The translations under genes and the position numbers were made by a program. Source: Gymnogyps californianus (lineage: Eukaryota > Chordata > Aves > Accipitriformes > Cathartidae). From it: DNA of 64,000 nucleotides. The stretch lies in NCBI RefSeq assembly GCF_018139145.2, contig NC_059500.1, positions 40,777,437 through 40,841,436 of the forward strand. Reading direction: 5' to 3'. Below the pieces are notes generated by a model. That model did not search any database. It saw only the letters and a program-made list of their open reading frames with translations, and had not been told where the DNA came from. Shown in pieces: positions 40,517-60,990 of this stretch (positions within the stretch are counted from its first letter, which is position 1; the number at the start of each line of letters is the position of its first letter).

Positions 40517-43500
40517 GAGACCAAACAGTAAATTCTCAAAGCTTTTAACAGAAGCAAACAGAGGGAAAATTTCCATTTGAAAATTTCCAAACACTTTGAT
40601 TAAGTTTTTGATTGACATACATTCAGAGGTTTTAGCTATAGTGTGGTTCAATAGGATTTCTGCATTTCCTGGCATATGTTTCTAGGTGCTGCTTCCTGGC
40701 TGAACTTATTTTCTCAAGATGAACCTATTTCTTGACATCCTTCATGAGAACCACACTGGTGTAAATCTAGTGGGGGTGGATTTACAAAGGAATAATTAGA
40801 CACCCAAATTCAATGGGTAATCAAGTAACTGGTCACAGAAGCAAGGCCACTCTGCTCTAGTTTGTCTTTTAATCAGCTCCATTTTTCAACCTAGTCATTA
40901 TGTTTTTCTGTTTCTGCCATCTCTACACTCTTTGATCTCACAGACTGAAGGAGAATGTGCTCCAGGAGCCATGGAGCTGGCTCCCCACTTGCACATTTCA
41001 TGTGAGAGCGGGCTTAAATCTAGCAAAACAAAGTATGTCACAACCTCCCAGTTAAATATTTCATTTTCTGTATTACTGTCTTGTCATTAACCCTGCAAGA
41101 TGGAGTTTAGTAAGAACTCACTGTTAAATGCAGCACACTCACATGCTGGACATCTGATGTTCCTTCTCCTAGAACTAATATGGAAAACTTTCTTGGACTC
41201 TCCTCTTAGGATCAGTGTGAGTGAAAATAGATGGAAACAGAACTATAAGTAAGACCAATGACCCTGGTGTGAACATGATGAGAAAACTTCATTTGGGAAG
41301 TGACTACATCTATAGCCATGCTAAAAAAGGTGGAACTGTACTTAGCTTAAGACAAAGCTGAATTTGGCCTCTCTGTGTAGAACTGAGCAGGTTAGAAAAC
41401 TGCAATTCCAGACAAAACACCAGCAGTCACAGATGTTTAATAAGATCTGGGGAAAGAGCATGCTTCCCGCATACAACAGAATACACTCTGGCATGGGCAA
41501 GTAGTAACAGCCTTCAAGCCATACTGCTAATCCTTTAGCATCAGGATAACACTATGTCCTGGTGCTTACAAGTTTCTAAATGCTGACACAGTGGTGACCT
41601 TTAGGAAGCTCCTAAAAGCCCTCTAAAATCATTAGGCCTAATTCTGCTTGCGATTATGTTACTTTAAGTTCAGAGTTACTGCACTGACTTCAAGGCAGCT
41701 AGTTCGGATTTACATCTCTCTAGCTGGCCCATTATTTCCTGTATTGTTTCCAGTTGCATGAAATCATCTGTACACGTCCTCCAGGGCTGCTGGAACCCTC
41801 TGTCCTCCCCAGCACTACACATGATGCAATGAGCCTCTGACGGAGGAGGATAGCCGAGAAGTCCATGTAGGGAAGCAGATAATTTCCTTTTGAGCAATGG
41901 ATGCAAAAATAGCAGCTAATAAAAAGCCTTCAAACTGTGCCTTCAAACTGTGACAATTCAATACACACACCTACGAGGATGCCTTGACAAGCTGCTTGAC
42001 TTCTCAGTAACTCTTTCTTGTTTTCTTTAGTGCAGCCTCCTCCAAACTCCCACACACAGGTATTCATCTCTGTAGTGACAGCTGAGACCTGCAGGTGTTT
42101 GCTGCTATTGCCCTTTCAGAATAGACAGACACTTGTTCCTCACTGTAAACATTTGTATTGTGGTGCTTGCCTGGCTAGTTACAGCCCAAATAATGATAAG
42201 CCACCCTTTTCTTTTTTTAGCCCCTTGCTGTCATGCATTAATTCTCTTTGCAAATAGGCATTTGGTACTGGAAATAGCTTAAGCGAGATCACTCTCTGGT
42301 GATTATTTTACTAGCACTGTCTTTTAGCAAATGTTTCATATAGAGCGTCACCAGAAAAGTGTATTATGCAGTTGCCAGAAATACAGCAGTCTACAATATT
42401 AGGCTCACACATGAAGGAAGGAGTATGCCTAGTGGGCAAGATGCTCTTTGTTATTTCACTACTCTAATACTAAAGTTATTTCACTGTCTTCAAACTGTTC
42501 CTCTGGCCTTGCTAAGCAACAGCAGAGATCAGAATTGGGACTGTTTGCTGAGGACTATAATACTCCCCGGGGTCAAAACAGTTTCTCAAAAGGGTTTTTG
42601 ACCTTTTTATGTAGAGAGAAGGTCTGAAAGCTGGGTATTTTTCAAATTGGCCTGGAATAGCAAATTGTGTAATCCTTAGTTTTTCTGGAAGTCTTCCTGG
42701 GAGACTAAGAAGTGTAATAACTTCTCACTTCTTAACCAAAAGCGCATGGGAACTCTATGTTTTAAAAAGACATCCTTTCCCAAAATACTCATTTAACATT
42801 AACATCAAATAAAAGTGATCAAGAAACAAAACATTAAGAAACAAAGCCACAAAAATCTAGGAAACTTCCTCACAAATCTTTCTCACTCCCTCAGCTGTTT
42901 ACTTTTTGGTACCATGATTCTGTTTCTTTAGTTCTTTACTCACCACCAAATTAGACAAGACCTGAATTTAAATTTTCAAAAAAAGCAACCCCCAGAGCAG
43001 CTAAAAATAAAAGAGACAACAGTCTTTCTCAGCCACCAGAGGTACAAAATGTGCCAGTATGAACTGCAAAGTCATTTACTGAGGGATTGAAACCAAAAAC
43101 TTCAAAAAAAGGGGATGTTCTTCATTTGGAAGGAGTGGAAGATGAGAGTGGCCCAGGGCACTGTTTGACAATACAGTGACTGTGTGCCAATGACACAGGC
43201 TATGTGAGTCTAGGATGTACTGCGCAGCACGTTTTCATTAGAGGCTGGGAAGTACCTCTCATCCAAGAACAGGCAAAATCTCATTTGGAAAATACTGCTC
43301 ACAGTCCTAGTGATGTCTGTACCAGAAAGAGACACCGAAACTGCTGTTTCACACACTGGAAGTCATGGGAGAAGGCTACTGTGAGGATAAGAGAAATAAA
43401 GGACCTTTTCTCCTGACAGTGTGCCTTCTTTAACCCTCCAAAACAGTCTGGGACGGGACAGGAGTACTTTTTCTAAATACAGTTGAGACATAAAGGCTAG

Positions 43501-43762
43501 GAAGGGAGGAGAATAATGTGATCAACTAGGTGCACATTGGTCATGAGTTAATTCAAGTTACTGACAAAAAAGAAAATTTGCAGCTGTTAGGACAGTGAGG
43601 TTGTGGAGCAGCCTTCCAGGGAAAGCCCTGGCAGTAGGATCCTACTTATGTGCAGCATCCACTTTGATGGAAGGGGCTCTGTGACAGGACAGGAGTGATC
43701 CAGGAGTTAGAAATTCAAGCTTCAGAGACACAGGACTGCTGCTATTCAGTTTTGCGGTATAC

Positions 43763-43933
43763 CTGAGAGACATTTGAGAAGACGCCTGTCGGTGTTTTGC
43801 AGGCTGCTCCGTATTAATTTATTTAACGGAAGTCTTTCTTCGGGACTTCCATTGGTCACCTGCATTTTTGTTTCCCCTCTTGCTGTATGATCTGGCTCTG
43901 GGTCAACTGTGGTTTCCACACTGCTCTGAGGCA
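43763..43933 (-). other. exon-like open segment in the NTRK2 intron
   Basis: A 171-nt minus-strand segment is bounded by a plausible acceptor (CTGTTACCTGTCCTCAG) and a donor (CTCAG|GTATAC). It is open in a frame reading PQSSVETTVDPEPDHTARGE and on to NKLIRSSLQNTDRRLL. The frame would enter with two bases and leave with one, so it does not fit between the phase-0 flanking exons. It may be a cryptic exon or chance. Confidence 0.15.
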
Positions 43934-44996
43934 CTGAGGACAGGTAACAGGGCCAGATGTGCTCTGAGGGCCATCACCAAACCCCAGTAATGCCACAGGC
44001 TAGTGCAACTGGCTCGTCCACTCATAGCGTTATACAATTTGCCAGCTCAGAAGGTAATTCTTACCGAGACAGACTGATGGGGATTGGTGTCACCTCCTGT
44101 TGTGTGGCGAGTGTGACTGGCTTCCTAAGATCTCGAAAGAATTTTTGCCAAATATAATTTCTCTTTGGAGGCTTAGGACACCGTTGACACCCTTGACATC
44201 TCCTCCTCTTTTCCCCAGGCAGACTGGAATTTTTATGGGTTTTGGAGCCTTATATAGAAGGGGCTAAAGTGTTAATGAGTGTTGGGGTTTTCCATGTGGT
44301 TTGAGGAGGTCTGAGGTTCTTGTAGCTCCTCCTACCCTTAACATCTACTGCATGGCTTCCTGCAAGAGTGGAAGGCTTGGGCTCAGTAACCTATGTTGCC
44401 TCTCCCAATCCTATGTGCTATGCTCTCTTTAAATAGCAAAACATGGTACAAAATATGCAGCAGATTTTAAAGAGAAACCAGGTCACTGGACTTTATACTG
44501 AAACACATCCTCTTGGTCTTCTGCCCCATCTGTGCCAGAAGTGGAGGAAACTAATTTTTGACTTATGAACCTCTCTGTTCCTTTGGGGTGAGTTGGGCCT
44601 AAAGGAAGACGGAAACCTCATTAATAGCCCCAGTCTTTTGACAGATCTTTGCGCAGTTTGTACAAGTGGAGGAAAGGAGTCCTTATTTTCTCCACTGTTC
44701 CTTGTGCTGTTGCATAAAGGCAAGTAAATTATACAATAGCTAAACACGGATTACACAACTGAGCTCCATAAATCTAAATCAGAAACAGAGTCTCTATCCT
44801 GGACTGGACAAACATAAAAACGTGGAAGGGTGAAATTCTGGTCCTAATGAAGTTAATGGCAAAGCTCTTGCTTACTCCAGTGAGATCACAGTTTCATCCA
44901 AAATCTTGGCTCAAGCGTGTAGCTGGCTGACCAGGCTGGATATTTAAAGCATATCCCTGTTAAGTTTTTCCAAGTACTGGGATAAGGCAACCTTCC

Positions 44997-45019
44997 TTTT
45001 TTTTTTTCTTTTTTTTTTT
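44997..45019. repeat. poly(T) tract with one interruption
   Basis: A run of T with a single C at 45008. On the minus strand it is poly(A), but no retrocopy was recognised next to it. Confidence 0.9.
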
Positions 45020-48000
45020 AAGCTTTTTACTTATGATAAAGAAATGCAGAGAAGTATTTTAAGACCAAGTACTGAGCAACCACTTGCAAACCTGAACTGG
45101 AAGCCTAAAAAGGGCCTGATGTACTGTCTCTGAGTGCAAGAACAAATATCAGCAAAGTTGTTGTTCCCATGCTTCAGTGTCAATACTTCAGACCACTGAA
45201 AGCTGCTGCTGAGTCACACTACTTGGGTATCAGAGGGAAAGATGGGAAGCCCTGACCTGTGGGCGTTGGGAGTCCAAACAACAAAAACCAGACATCAACA
45301 AAACAAATAAAAGCCCCTAATGAACCTGAGACCTAAGCTCTGCAAGTAAGTAACTTTGTGAAATGATCCACTGTGCTACAAGCACTGCAGTGCAGCAGTG
45401 TCACTGGAGCTGTTTGGCACACAGACCAAACTAATTACTTAACAGTTGTTTTAGTTTGGCCTGGGGTGGACAGCAGTGCTGGGTAAGAAAACCCACTGCA
45501 GTTTCTTCATGTCCCCAGGCTCATCTGGTCTGACTATTGAAAACCATTGCTGTTACACTGAATGCTAGCATGTACACCAGGGCTCCCCCCACCCATGATT
45601 CCTGCCTGATGAAAAAGAAAGGAAAAAAGAATGGAGGAGAAAAAGGAAAGCTTGTGCAATCAGGGCCACGCATCACAGGTATTCCCAACCCAAGGGTTAT
45701 TTCTCTCCCCCTCTTCCCTGAAGCATCTTTTAACGACTGAGCTGATTCAATGCAGAATGTCATTAACAATCTAACAGTGAACAAGGGCTGGGAATCATCC
45801 TTATCTTACAGAAGCAAGCTATAAATAATCATCTTGGGCAAATCTAACATCTTGACAGGGTGGTAGGATCCCAAAAAACTGATTCCAGTGTATTAATAAA
45901 CACAAATGCTGAACCATTTCTTGCAGAGCTTTTTGGAGCTGTGTAAATCCTTCCAACAAGCATCAGATAGAGCTGTCAAGGTTGGAGAAGAATTGCTTCT
46001 ATGTATGTGATTAAGCCTGAGCAGTTAAAAAGACTTAGCCTGCTATAAACAATTAGGTATGGTAGGTCAGTGCTATTCCAGTGTCATTGCTGACAGTTTC
46101 ATTACTTAGGCCTGCCATGGATATAATTCTCCAGGCAACCGTCTGGAAAGTCATCATAGCCTTGACTGTTTCATGACCAGCTTCTGACCCGCCCACAGAT
46201 GGCCGAAGCGGGGCAGGCCAAAACCTCACAGGCTCAACTGTAACTTCCAACTTTTATCACTGTGAAATATGGTGGCATGGCAGGCTGTGGCTCTGTCGCT
46301 CCTCTGCACCAGCTTGAAGCCAGCTGGAACACGAGGGGCTGGAGAAATGGTCCTTCTTGTTTTTTTCACTGTGCAGAACAAGCGACTACCCAACTTTTAA
46401 GTTTCATACCCATCCATCCTACTGCAAGCTTACACCATCAGTTTGGATGGAGCCATGCTACTTTACATCTTCATTCATCCCCTCTGACACTTGTCTGCCT
46501 CCTTCTCCCTTCATTCACACTTGTGTCTTTTACTAACACCTCTCTACACTTACTTTTCCTGCCTTATTCGTTGCCTCTTTCACATCCATGATTGTATCCT
46601 TTTCACACTACTCCCTCTTTCTTCTCGTTTGTTACACCCCGAACCCCAAAGATCCTGCCTTGGCGTCAAAAAAAGTGATGAAGAGGGAGAGAAGAAGGAA
46701 GGAAGAGAGTGATTCTGTATAAGAGGCAGTGAGAAATGCAGTATACCCCTTGAATGAGGTCCTTTGCGACGTACCCAACGACTATCCAGGTTATCCAGAA
46801 TTTCCTTTGGTGAACTCCTGCTTTCTCCAGCTCGTGGGTCTTGTTCTAAACTTGTGCTTCACTGGGTAGAAGCTTTGCTTGAGTGATCACGTGTAAGACT
46901 CAAGGATTAAACCCAGAGGTACACGAGCAGGTAAGATGACGCCAGAGTCAGTACGCTATCACGTGCCTGTTCCAGGCCTCAGTTGTCCCCAGGAAGCCCG
47001 TACGATTACTGAGCTTCCATCCCTTTTTGCAGGTAGTTTTTCTGCAGCAGGGAGTTACTCATTTTTTCAAAAAATAAGCAGAGCATTTATTGTTCAAAAA
47101 TGCTGCCTCTGACTGTCAAGGCCTTTGCAAACACTGTTAAGCATGGACGTTCATTCTTAAGTGTAATGATGAGTGTGGTAAACAAATCCAGCCTCACTGA
47201 AGTACAGAACAGAGACACGTCTCCAGTCCCCACAAGTACTGCTCATACTTCAGATGCAAAATCAAGAAACCCTGGCCTTTGGTGCTCACTGGTGTCCTCA
47301 CAAACACAAACAGAGGCAGTGATTACCATTCTGTATATTTTTCCAAGTTCTGAAGTGCAGTCATGCTTGTTTTACATTGACCAAATAGCTTGAAGTGCCA
47401 AGTTTCCAAAATAACAAAATATAAGAGGAATCTGGCTCAGATGTTTACTAAACACTAGGTTTGCCTTTTGAAAGAAAAGACAAAGAACAGAGGAGACTGT
47501 TACTTCTCAGCTGTTAAGTGAAACAACACTTAAAAACAATTCTTGTGTGTAGCTTCCTCTGCCCTGTCCAGCCTCAGCCGGACACAAAGACAATCTCTTT
47601 CTGGGCATCTCACAAACACTGACGCTGAGGTGACACTCTCCTTCATGGACACAGCAGCCCAAATTGAGTGGCTAAGGAAGACGCCTTCATTTTATCCATA
47701 AGGAATTCACTGGCAACAAGTCATGTGAGAGGCAGATACAGAAAATGTGCTTAAAGATGCTGAGTGGCTTAACTTACAGGATAAACTCTAGGGTTTATAA
47801 ACTAACAGCTTGGCCACAGACTGCCTTCCCCAAGCCACAAACACCTGATAGCTTCAGTGCCAATCATGAAATCACAAACGTGGTAGCAAACAGCAAATGC
47901 TGTCAACTGCATGACTTGCCACATAGTACAAAGACAACAGCAACAACAGTAATTAATGTACACAGTCCTGTTTATCCTAGCAATCCTAGAAGCCCTTTGC

Positions 48001-48674
48001 AAACTTTAGAGATCATTTTATGGCAACCAAGCTCAGGGAAAATGGCCTGGGCCAGAATGAACAAGCGCGATCAGCTACTCTTACCCACCACAAAACAACT
48101 CTTCAACCATAAGCAGCAGGACTAAAGGCCTGGCTTAAGGCAGGAAAAACTTAGTGACAGCCTTTCAGGTGCTGGGTATATAACAATTTCTCACCTAGTC
48201 TTTTCCTAAGTAAAATAACTGGTCCAGTGCTGCTGTCCAGTACCTACACCTCCTCTAGTAAACAGAAATGTTATACAATACCCAAAAGTCACAATTTCCA
48301 TTTGTCTTAGCAATATGTGAGAACATATTTTAATAACTTCAAAGTGTTGGGCCAAATTACCCACTCTTCCTTTTTATCTGCTGCTGCTTCTTCTTCACTA
48401 TAGTCAAGCAAACATGCAAAATTTCTGCCCAGAGAAAAAGATCTTTCTGTGATTTTATTATTAGAATATAAAGCCAACATATATAAACAACAGGACATGG
48501 CAATCTTACTCTGATTAACTCTCTCCAAATTTACCAAAACTTTGTAACTCAAAACCAGGTTCTCCATATGCCAGCCTCTAAATTACCTGACAGACAGATG
48601 GTCGAGTGTAAAAGCAAAATCAGTCACATCAATGTGGTAAGATGACTGAACAAGACCTAGGTTATTACCAATTA

Positions 48675-48986
<312 letters not shown>

Positions 48987-51900
48987 TTAGTGAGCCTAAA
49001 ACCACGCAACCGTCTCGCTCAAATATCATAACAAGAAGGGCTACAAATTCATTGGTGAAATACGGGAAAGTTTGTATCTTGGCTTTTTTCATTTACTGGT
49101 TTCCTTCACTGTGTGAAAGACAGGTGGTATGAAGAGCATTACACAACACGTGATATATTACTCATGGAAATAAGGCACATGTGTTCATAATAATACCCTT
49201 CTGTCCAAAACCACCACCCTTCTCCTGTTCCGTTCTAGTAATCTTTTGTGGAGAAAGGCTGGCAAATGTAGCTGTTTGGTAACTGAGGATAACCTTATCA
49301 CTCTGTAAGAGTGAAAGGCAATAGAGTGAAAGGCAATGAAGTGGCATCCATAGCATCACTTTTCCTATGACCGGCATTCCTTGATTCCTACAGGGAGACA
49401 GGCCATTGACCCTTCCATCTTTTCTTATAGAAGAAAGAGCTAACTTCCTTCTGAGATGCCATCTGAGAAACAAGAGCAGCAATTTTAGATTTACACTTCT
49501 AATTTCCTATCCAAATGCATAGCAGGAAACCATTTTTGCTTATTTCATCACCAAGGGTGAGTCCTGCCTGAGATGGGAATTCTTGACAATAGGAAGAGCA
49601 CACAAAACAGACACTATTTGGAACAACTAAACAGCTTCAGAAATATGAGCTTTTCAAGACCTAGCAAGTCCCTAAGATGCAATACTGATTGCATTTACTG
49701 ATTAATGAGAAACTTATACACACTCCAGCAGAAGGAGAGCCATTTTGCATTTGGAAAGCCCAGCAAAGTACTGGAACACATGTGCTTCACCCATCTTAAC
49801 TACGTTAGCTCTGGTATACAGGTGTAACATCCTAGTATCTTGAAGATACAGATATAAACATTCCTACACACAACACTTTATAGTAAGCATTACTAGCTAA
49901 TCCTTATCCAATTAATGAGGTCATCTGGCAGTCATTCCTCATTTGATACACCTTATAATATTCTGAATAACCCTTTCCACCCATTCCATTATTCTGGATT
50001 TTCAGAAGCCCTTTTTATTCCATTCCTGCGGACTATTCTTTCTAAGAGACCACCTCTCCTCTTCCCTCCTCAACTTTTTTTTTTTTAAAATACTCTAGAA
50101 CTGATTTTTATTTTCTCTCAAAAGCCCTTCCTTCCTACAAAAAGGAGTTTCAGAGAATCACCTTTCTAATCAATAGAGGTGAGGCCTTAATTCATCCCTA
50201 GGGGAAGGGCACAGGAGTTTGGAAAAGAGTTGCAAATTAATCAAAATCTGTGAGATCAAATCTGACACTACCTATTAGAAATATGATATTAAAATTGCCC
50301 CAAGGGAAGAACTTCATGAGCAAAGTGACAGATGTGAGAAAGAAACGAAGGAGGTGTGTAGCATTGCTGGGACTGCATCTGGTACCAGGCAAAGACGCTC
50401 TCTGCCACAGGGTACATACAGGCAACAAACTGGTCTGGGTTGGGGGGAAATAAACAGGAGGATATGAAATCTCCAGCCAAGACTCACAGGCAAATTCCTA
50501 CTGAAAAGCACTGTACCTTTTCATTGCATGGATTTTTTTAATGACTGCTCTGAGACATGAAGCTCTGAGTCACTAAATTAGAGAACTCTTCATCTTTCGC
50601 TAGCTTCCTTGAGGACATGGCCTGTATCTAATGAAACTTTTGGATTGTTCTTAACACTCCATCCACCTTGCTTGTCCTCTTGGTGCTGGCTGTAAATAAG
50701 GTGCTCCTCAGTGTCTGCAAAAGCCAGGAACATTGACAGAGATTTCTTTGGATCCACATCTGCCTCCACTCGCCAGAACAAGCACAGGGCAGGCACGACT
50801 TTGAAGCTTTAGTCCTAGATCTGAAACAGCCTGACAGCAAGGCTCATTTGGGTTAAATTTCGGATTCTTTTTCCCCCGACAGCCTTTGGTGGCGCTGCAG
50901 GGTAAGAAATACAGGCCTTACAGCCCACTTACAACTAACCTCTGATCTGCAGCACAAGCTGCAGCAAATGTGAGAGGAATGACAAATCGGAGCTTAGGTT
51001 TAACAGCTTGTCCCAGCATAATCATTTTATGTTCTAAAGACAAGGGTTGATTAATAATTAAAAAAAAGAGAAGAGCTAAAGTAGGAAATACACTGTCTGC
51101 TAAACTACCTTTCTGTACAATAATTCAAAATCAGAGTTACGAGGTAAGAAAAGGCCAATCAAAAAGAATCAAAGAATAAGTATTTCTTATGAAATAAGAA
51201 ATTACTTCATATCAGCTGCAAATCTGGCTTCTTCTAATGGAAATTCAATGTTCTAAAAAAGTACTGGGATAGCGTCTTAGGAAACTGCAGTTCTCTCCTG
51301 ATCCACAGCAGAGGTCCAAGTAGGCAAATGTAAATGCCCCAACATGGCTCTGACAATATACTTAAATCCTCTGCCAGAGAGACAATCAGTCTGGGAAAAG
51401 CAGTAGTGTTTGCTCTGCACCCCCAGTTCAGGCCCCAGTCTCCCTGCCAAACCTGGCAGCCCTGCCAATAAGGGAGGATGCTAGTTGATGTCATTTGCTT
51501 TTACAGTGTGGCTATTTGTTCAGTGGAGATTAGAAAGACAGCAAACTGATTTCACATAGGGTATCAACAATGCATAAATGGCGACACTAGCAGTGACTAG
51601 CCATTTCAGTCAGATAGAAAATCTGAACCCATTTAAAGGGACGTCAGTTTTGATTGTTTTACAGCTTTGTCACAGATATCTTTCCAAAATGGTGGTAACC
51701 GTAGTTATCTTCGGCAGGAGAGATCTCAATACATTGAAATGCCTTTGTGATATCCTTTGATGAAAATGACATAGAAGACCTTGAAAGAACAGTCCCTTAT
51801 GCAAATGTTTTTTTTACATAGGAGCAAAAGCTGTCTCTTAACTGCTTATTTTTATGTCAATGAGTGCAGGCTAGTGGAAATGGCACATACACAAGGCCAC

Positions 51901-52400
51901 TTTTCATAACTTCCTGGTTCATGAGTTACCTATTATTGTGAACCTTAGGTATCATCTATTTATTTATGACTGCTTTACTGCCAGATTTCCATTTCTGATG
52001 CACATCCCTGAACAGCTTTATGAAATAAAGCCCTAATCCGGACCCCAAGATGTAGCATTTTCCATCGCACTGAAGTTTCCACGGCTCACAGTTTTCTTGC
52101 TTCAGATTAATGGCAGTCTTTCCAAAACACTGAGAGGAGGGAAAAGGGGTTAGATTTCAAAAGCTCTTAGACGCCTACAGATAGTGATAGGTGTTGAGTG
52201 GGATCTTCCCAAGTGCTACCAGAAAGCCTGCAAGAAAATGATTCCTACTGTAAGATTTATAACCAAACATTTCAGAATACACTGAAATATATTTGAGACA
52301 GTATTTCTTTGGTTCTCATTCCTTTGGTGCAACGGATAAGGCTTGACTTGATGGCACTACCAAATAGGTGAAGAAACAATGAGCCCCACATCCCAGTACA

Positions 52401-52652
52401 GAAGACAAGAGTTGCACAAATTTGCACTCCTAGGTATCGGCATTTTCCAGTGGTAGTAGTTAATTTGACATCAAGTACCAGTAACACCTACCTTCTCTGC
52501 CCACTTCTGGCTCAGCAGCACAATATGAAGACAAGAGCTGCACAGATTTGCACTCCTAGGTATTGGCATTTTCCAGTGGTAGTAGTTAATTTGACATTAA
52601 GTACCAGTAACACCTACCTTCTCCGCCCACTTCTGGCTCAGCAGCACAGTAT
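52401..52652. repeat. tandem duplication, 2 x 126 bp
   Basis: Copy 1 is 52401-52526 and copy 2 is 52527-52652. They are in direct orientation and differ at about 6 of 126 positions by my count (about 95% identity), with no indels. Copy 2 ends 16 nt from the donor-proximal edge of the NTRK2 exon at 52669. Each copy contains, on the minus strand, AAG|GTAGGT (GT at 52491-52490 and 52617-52616), a donor-like site. Confidence 0.97.
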
Positions 52653-59264
<6,612 letters not shown>

Positions 59265-60379
59265 TCAGAAGTTAGCTGCAAGGCCAGGAGGGGACAGGGT
59301 CCATGCTTAGAGCCACACGGAGACAGGGTTGCCTGTAGAGTGGGGCGCATGTTGTGGAAGGAATCAAACTGCCCATGCGTCATTCATTAGTGCTTTGTCC
59401 AAAAAGACCAAGTTCATATATTTATATTTGGAGAGTAGAGCATTTGCTGGATAAGAAGACATGGAATTAAGAGTCACCTGGGAAAAGGCCATTTATAATC
59501 GTGTTAGGAAGACTGCTGCAGAGCATACATACAGCCAATGATGCCTTTTTTAAAACATGAAGACAAAGAATCAGAAAACAAAACAAACCTTTCTCACATC
59601 ACTTCTGTTTTTGTACCTCTAACAATAGCTGAACTCTCTCGTCCAAAGCCAAAAAGTTTTAAAATGAACCTAATCCAAGAAAACAAAATGTGCCCTCTTT
59701 CAACTAAATCTAACTTACTCTCTGGTTCTCTTACCACTTGTTCAACTGCTATCCCTCTCTGTGCTATACTACAGTTACAATAAGACAGAAATTTCATTCT
59801 CACAAACATGATTTACAGTATTGCTCTGAAGTAAAAGAAATAAAAGATGGACAAAGGTTTCAGTCAGCATAGTGGACAGTACCTTAGTTGCATTGCTGCC
59901 CAGAATCAATTAACTCAGACATTAAAGTCCTTGAGCATTTTTATTCAACTCATTTTACATTTTCCTTTCAGCATAAGCTTCCATTAAAAGATTTAATATT
60001 TAAAAGACTGTACCAAATTTTGTAGAATACACTATCAATTTGCAATGTTCAAGCTAAATAAAGCAGCTGTAAGGGCAGTTTAACTGGCCAACTCAACAGG
60101 GCTGACAGCTTGTGTTGCTGAAATTGTACAAAATAGTCAGCATCTACTGATAAATTTAACCTCAGTGCATTTAGCTGCATTTGCAAACACTGAAATTTAA
60201 CCCTGCCTGGACAAAGCCTATTTGCAACTTAAATCCTAAACACAGTGAAGTAAATAGTGGTGCACAGACATCAGGCCAGCTTCTGCAAAAGCATGAATCT
60301 CACCTCAGCTGCTTAACTGCAGGGACCAGGACTGAACCCTGCCAATAATTTAAGATATATTCAGATGCAGACCAACGCC

Positions 60380-60990
60380 TGCCTCCATGCTTGGCCACAC
60401 GCCTGTTCCAAAGTGGGTGACCACTTACGCAGAAACCACCTTGCCTCCATTACTAAAAGGTGGAAAACGGAGTGCTGCTGGTAACAGCAGTGGGGAGAAA
60501 TGGCACAGCCTGTCCCCATTGCTGTCACCAGCATTTGGAGAAAGGGCCCACATCCTGCAAGAGAAAAATATGTGTGTCCCACACCCTGAGCCTACGGCGA
60601 CATAACCCGAATGCACTGCATATAAATGCACTTCGTACCCACATGCATGCATGCGAGGGGAGCCCAGTGCTGGAGCAAGCCAGGAGAGTGAGAGATGTCC
60701 CCAGGCGCCTCCATCATAAGTCTGCCAGGCAGGCAGCGCACCCGAGGAGCAGACCTCCACCAGACCAAGCTGGCACCTGCCAGAAACCCCCAGGCCAGCA
60801 CACAAGCAGGCCCACCATGCCCTGGGAGCGGAGTGAGCAAAGCCGGCTTGTCCCCATGCCACACCAGACCCACCAGGGCTTGTTCCAGTCCCCGCAGCTG
60901 GCAGCTGCAGGGGGGGCATTGCCCACCCCCTCCTCCAACGCCAGGTCTCCCGGCAGAGGCCACACGTCCCATTAGCAGCTGAGTACACAG
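60380..60990. other. GC-rich block with overlapping open frames
   Basis: About 600 bp are markedly richer in G and C than their surroundings. They are open at the same time in several frames (minus 60425-60988, plus 60460-60975, minus 60592-61005). The translations are rich in Ala, Gly, Pro, Cys and Trp and resemble no protein I know. Simultaneous opening on both strands points to composition rather than coding. Confidence 0.5.

Noticed and set aside
44997..45019. Poly(A) tail of a processed pseudogene
   Set aside because: No coding-like sequence or target duplication was recognised next to the tract.
52401..52652. CRISPR-like or minisatellite array
   Set aside because: Only two long adjacent copies with no spacers, in vertebrate intron DNA; it is a simple tandem duplication.
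60425..60988. 187-codon minus-strand ORF as a gene
   Set aside because: The complementary strand and a third frame are open over the same bases, the residue composition reflects GC content, and no domain is recognisable.
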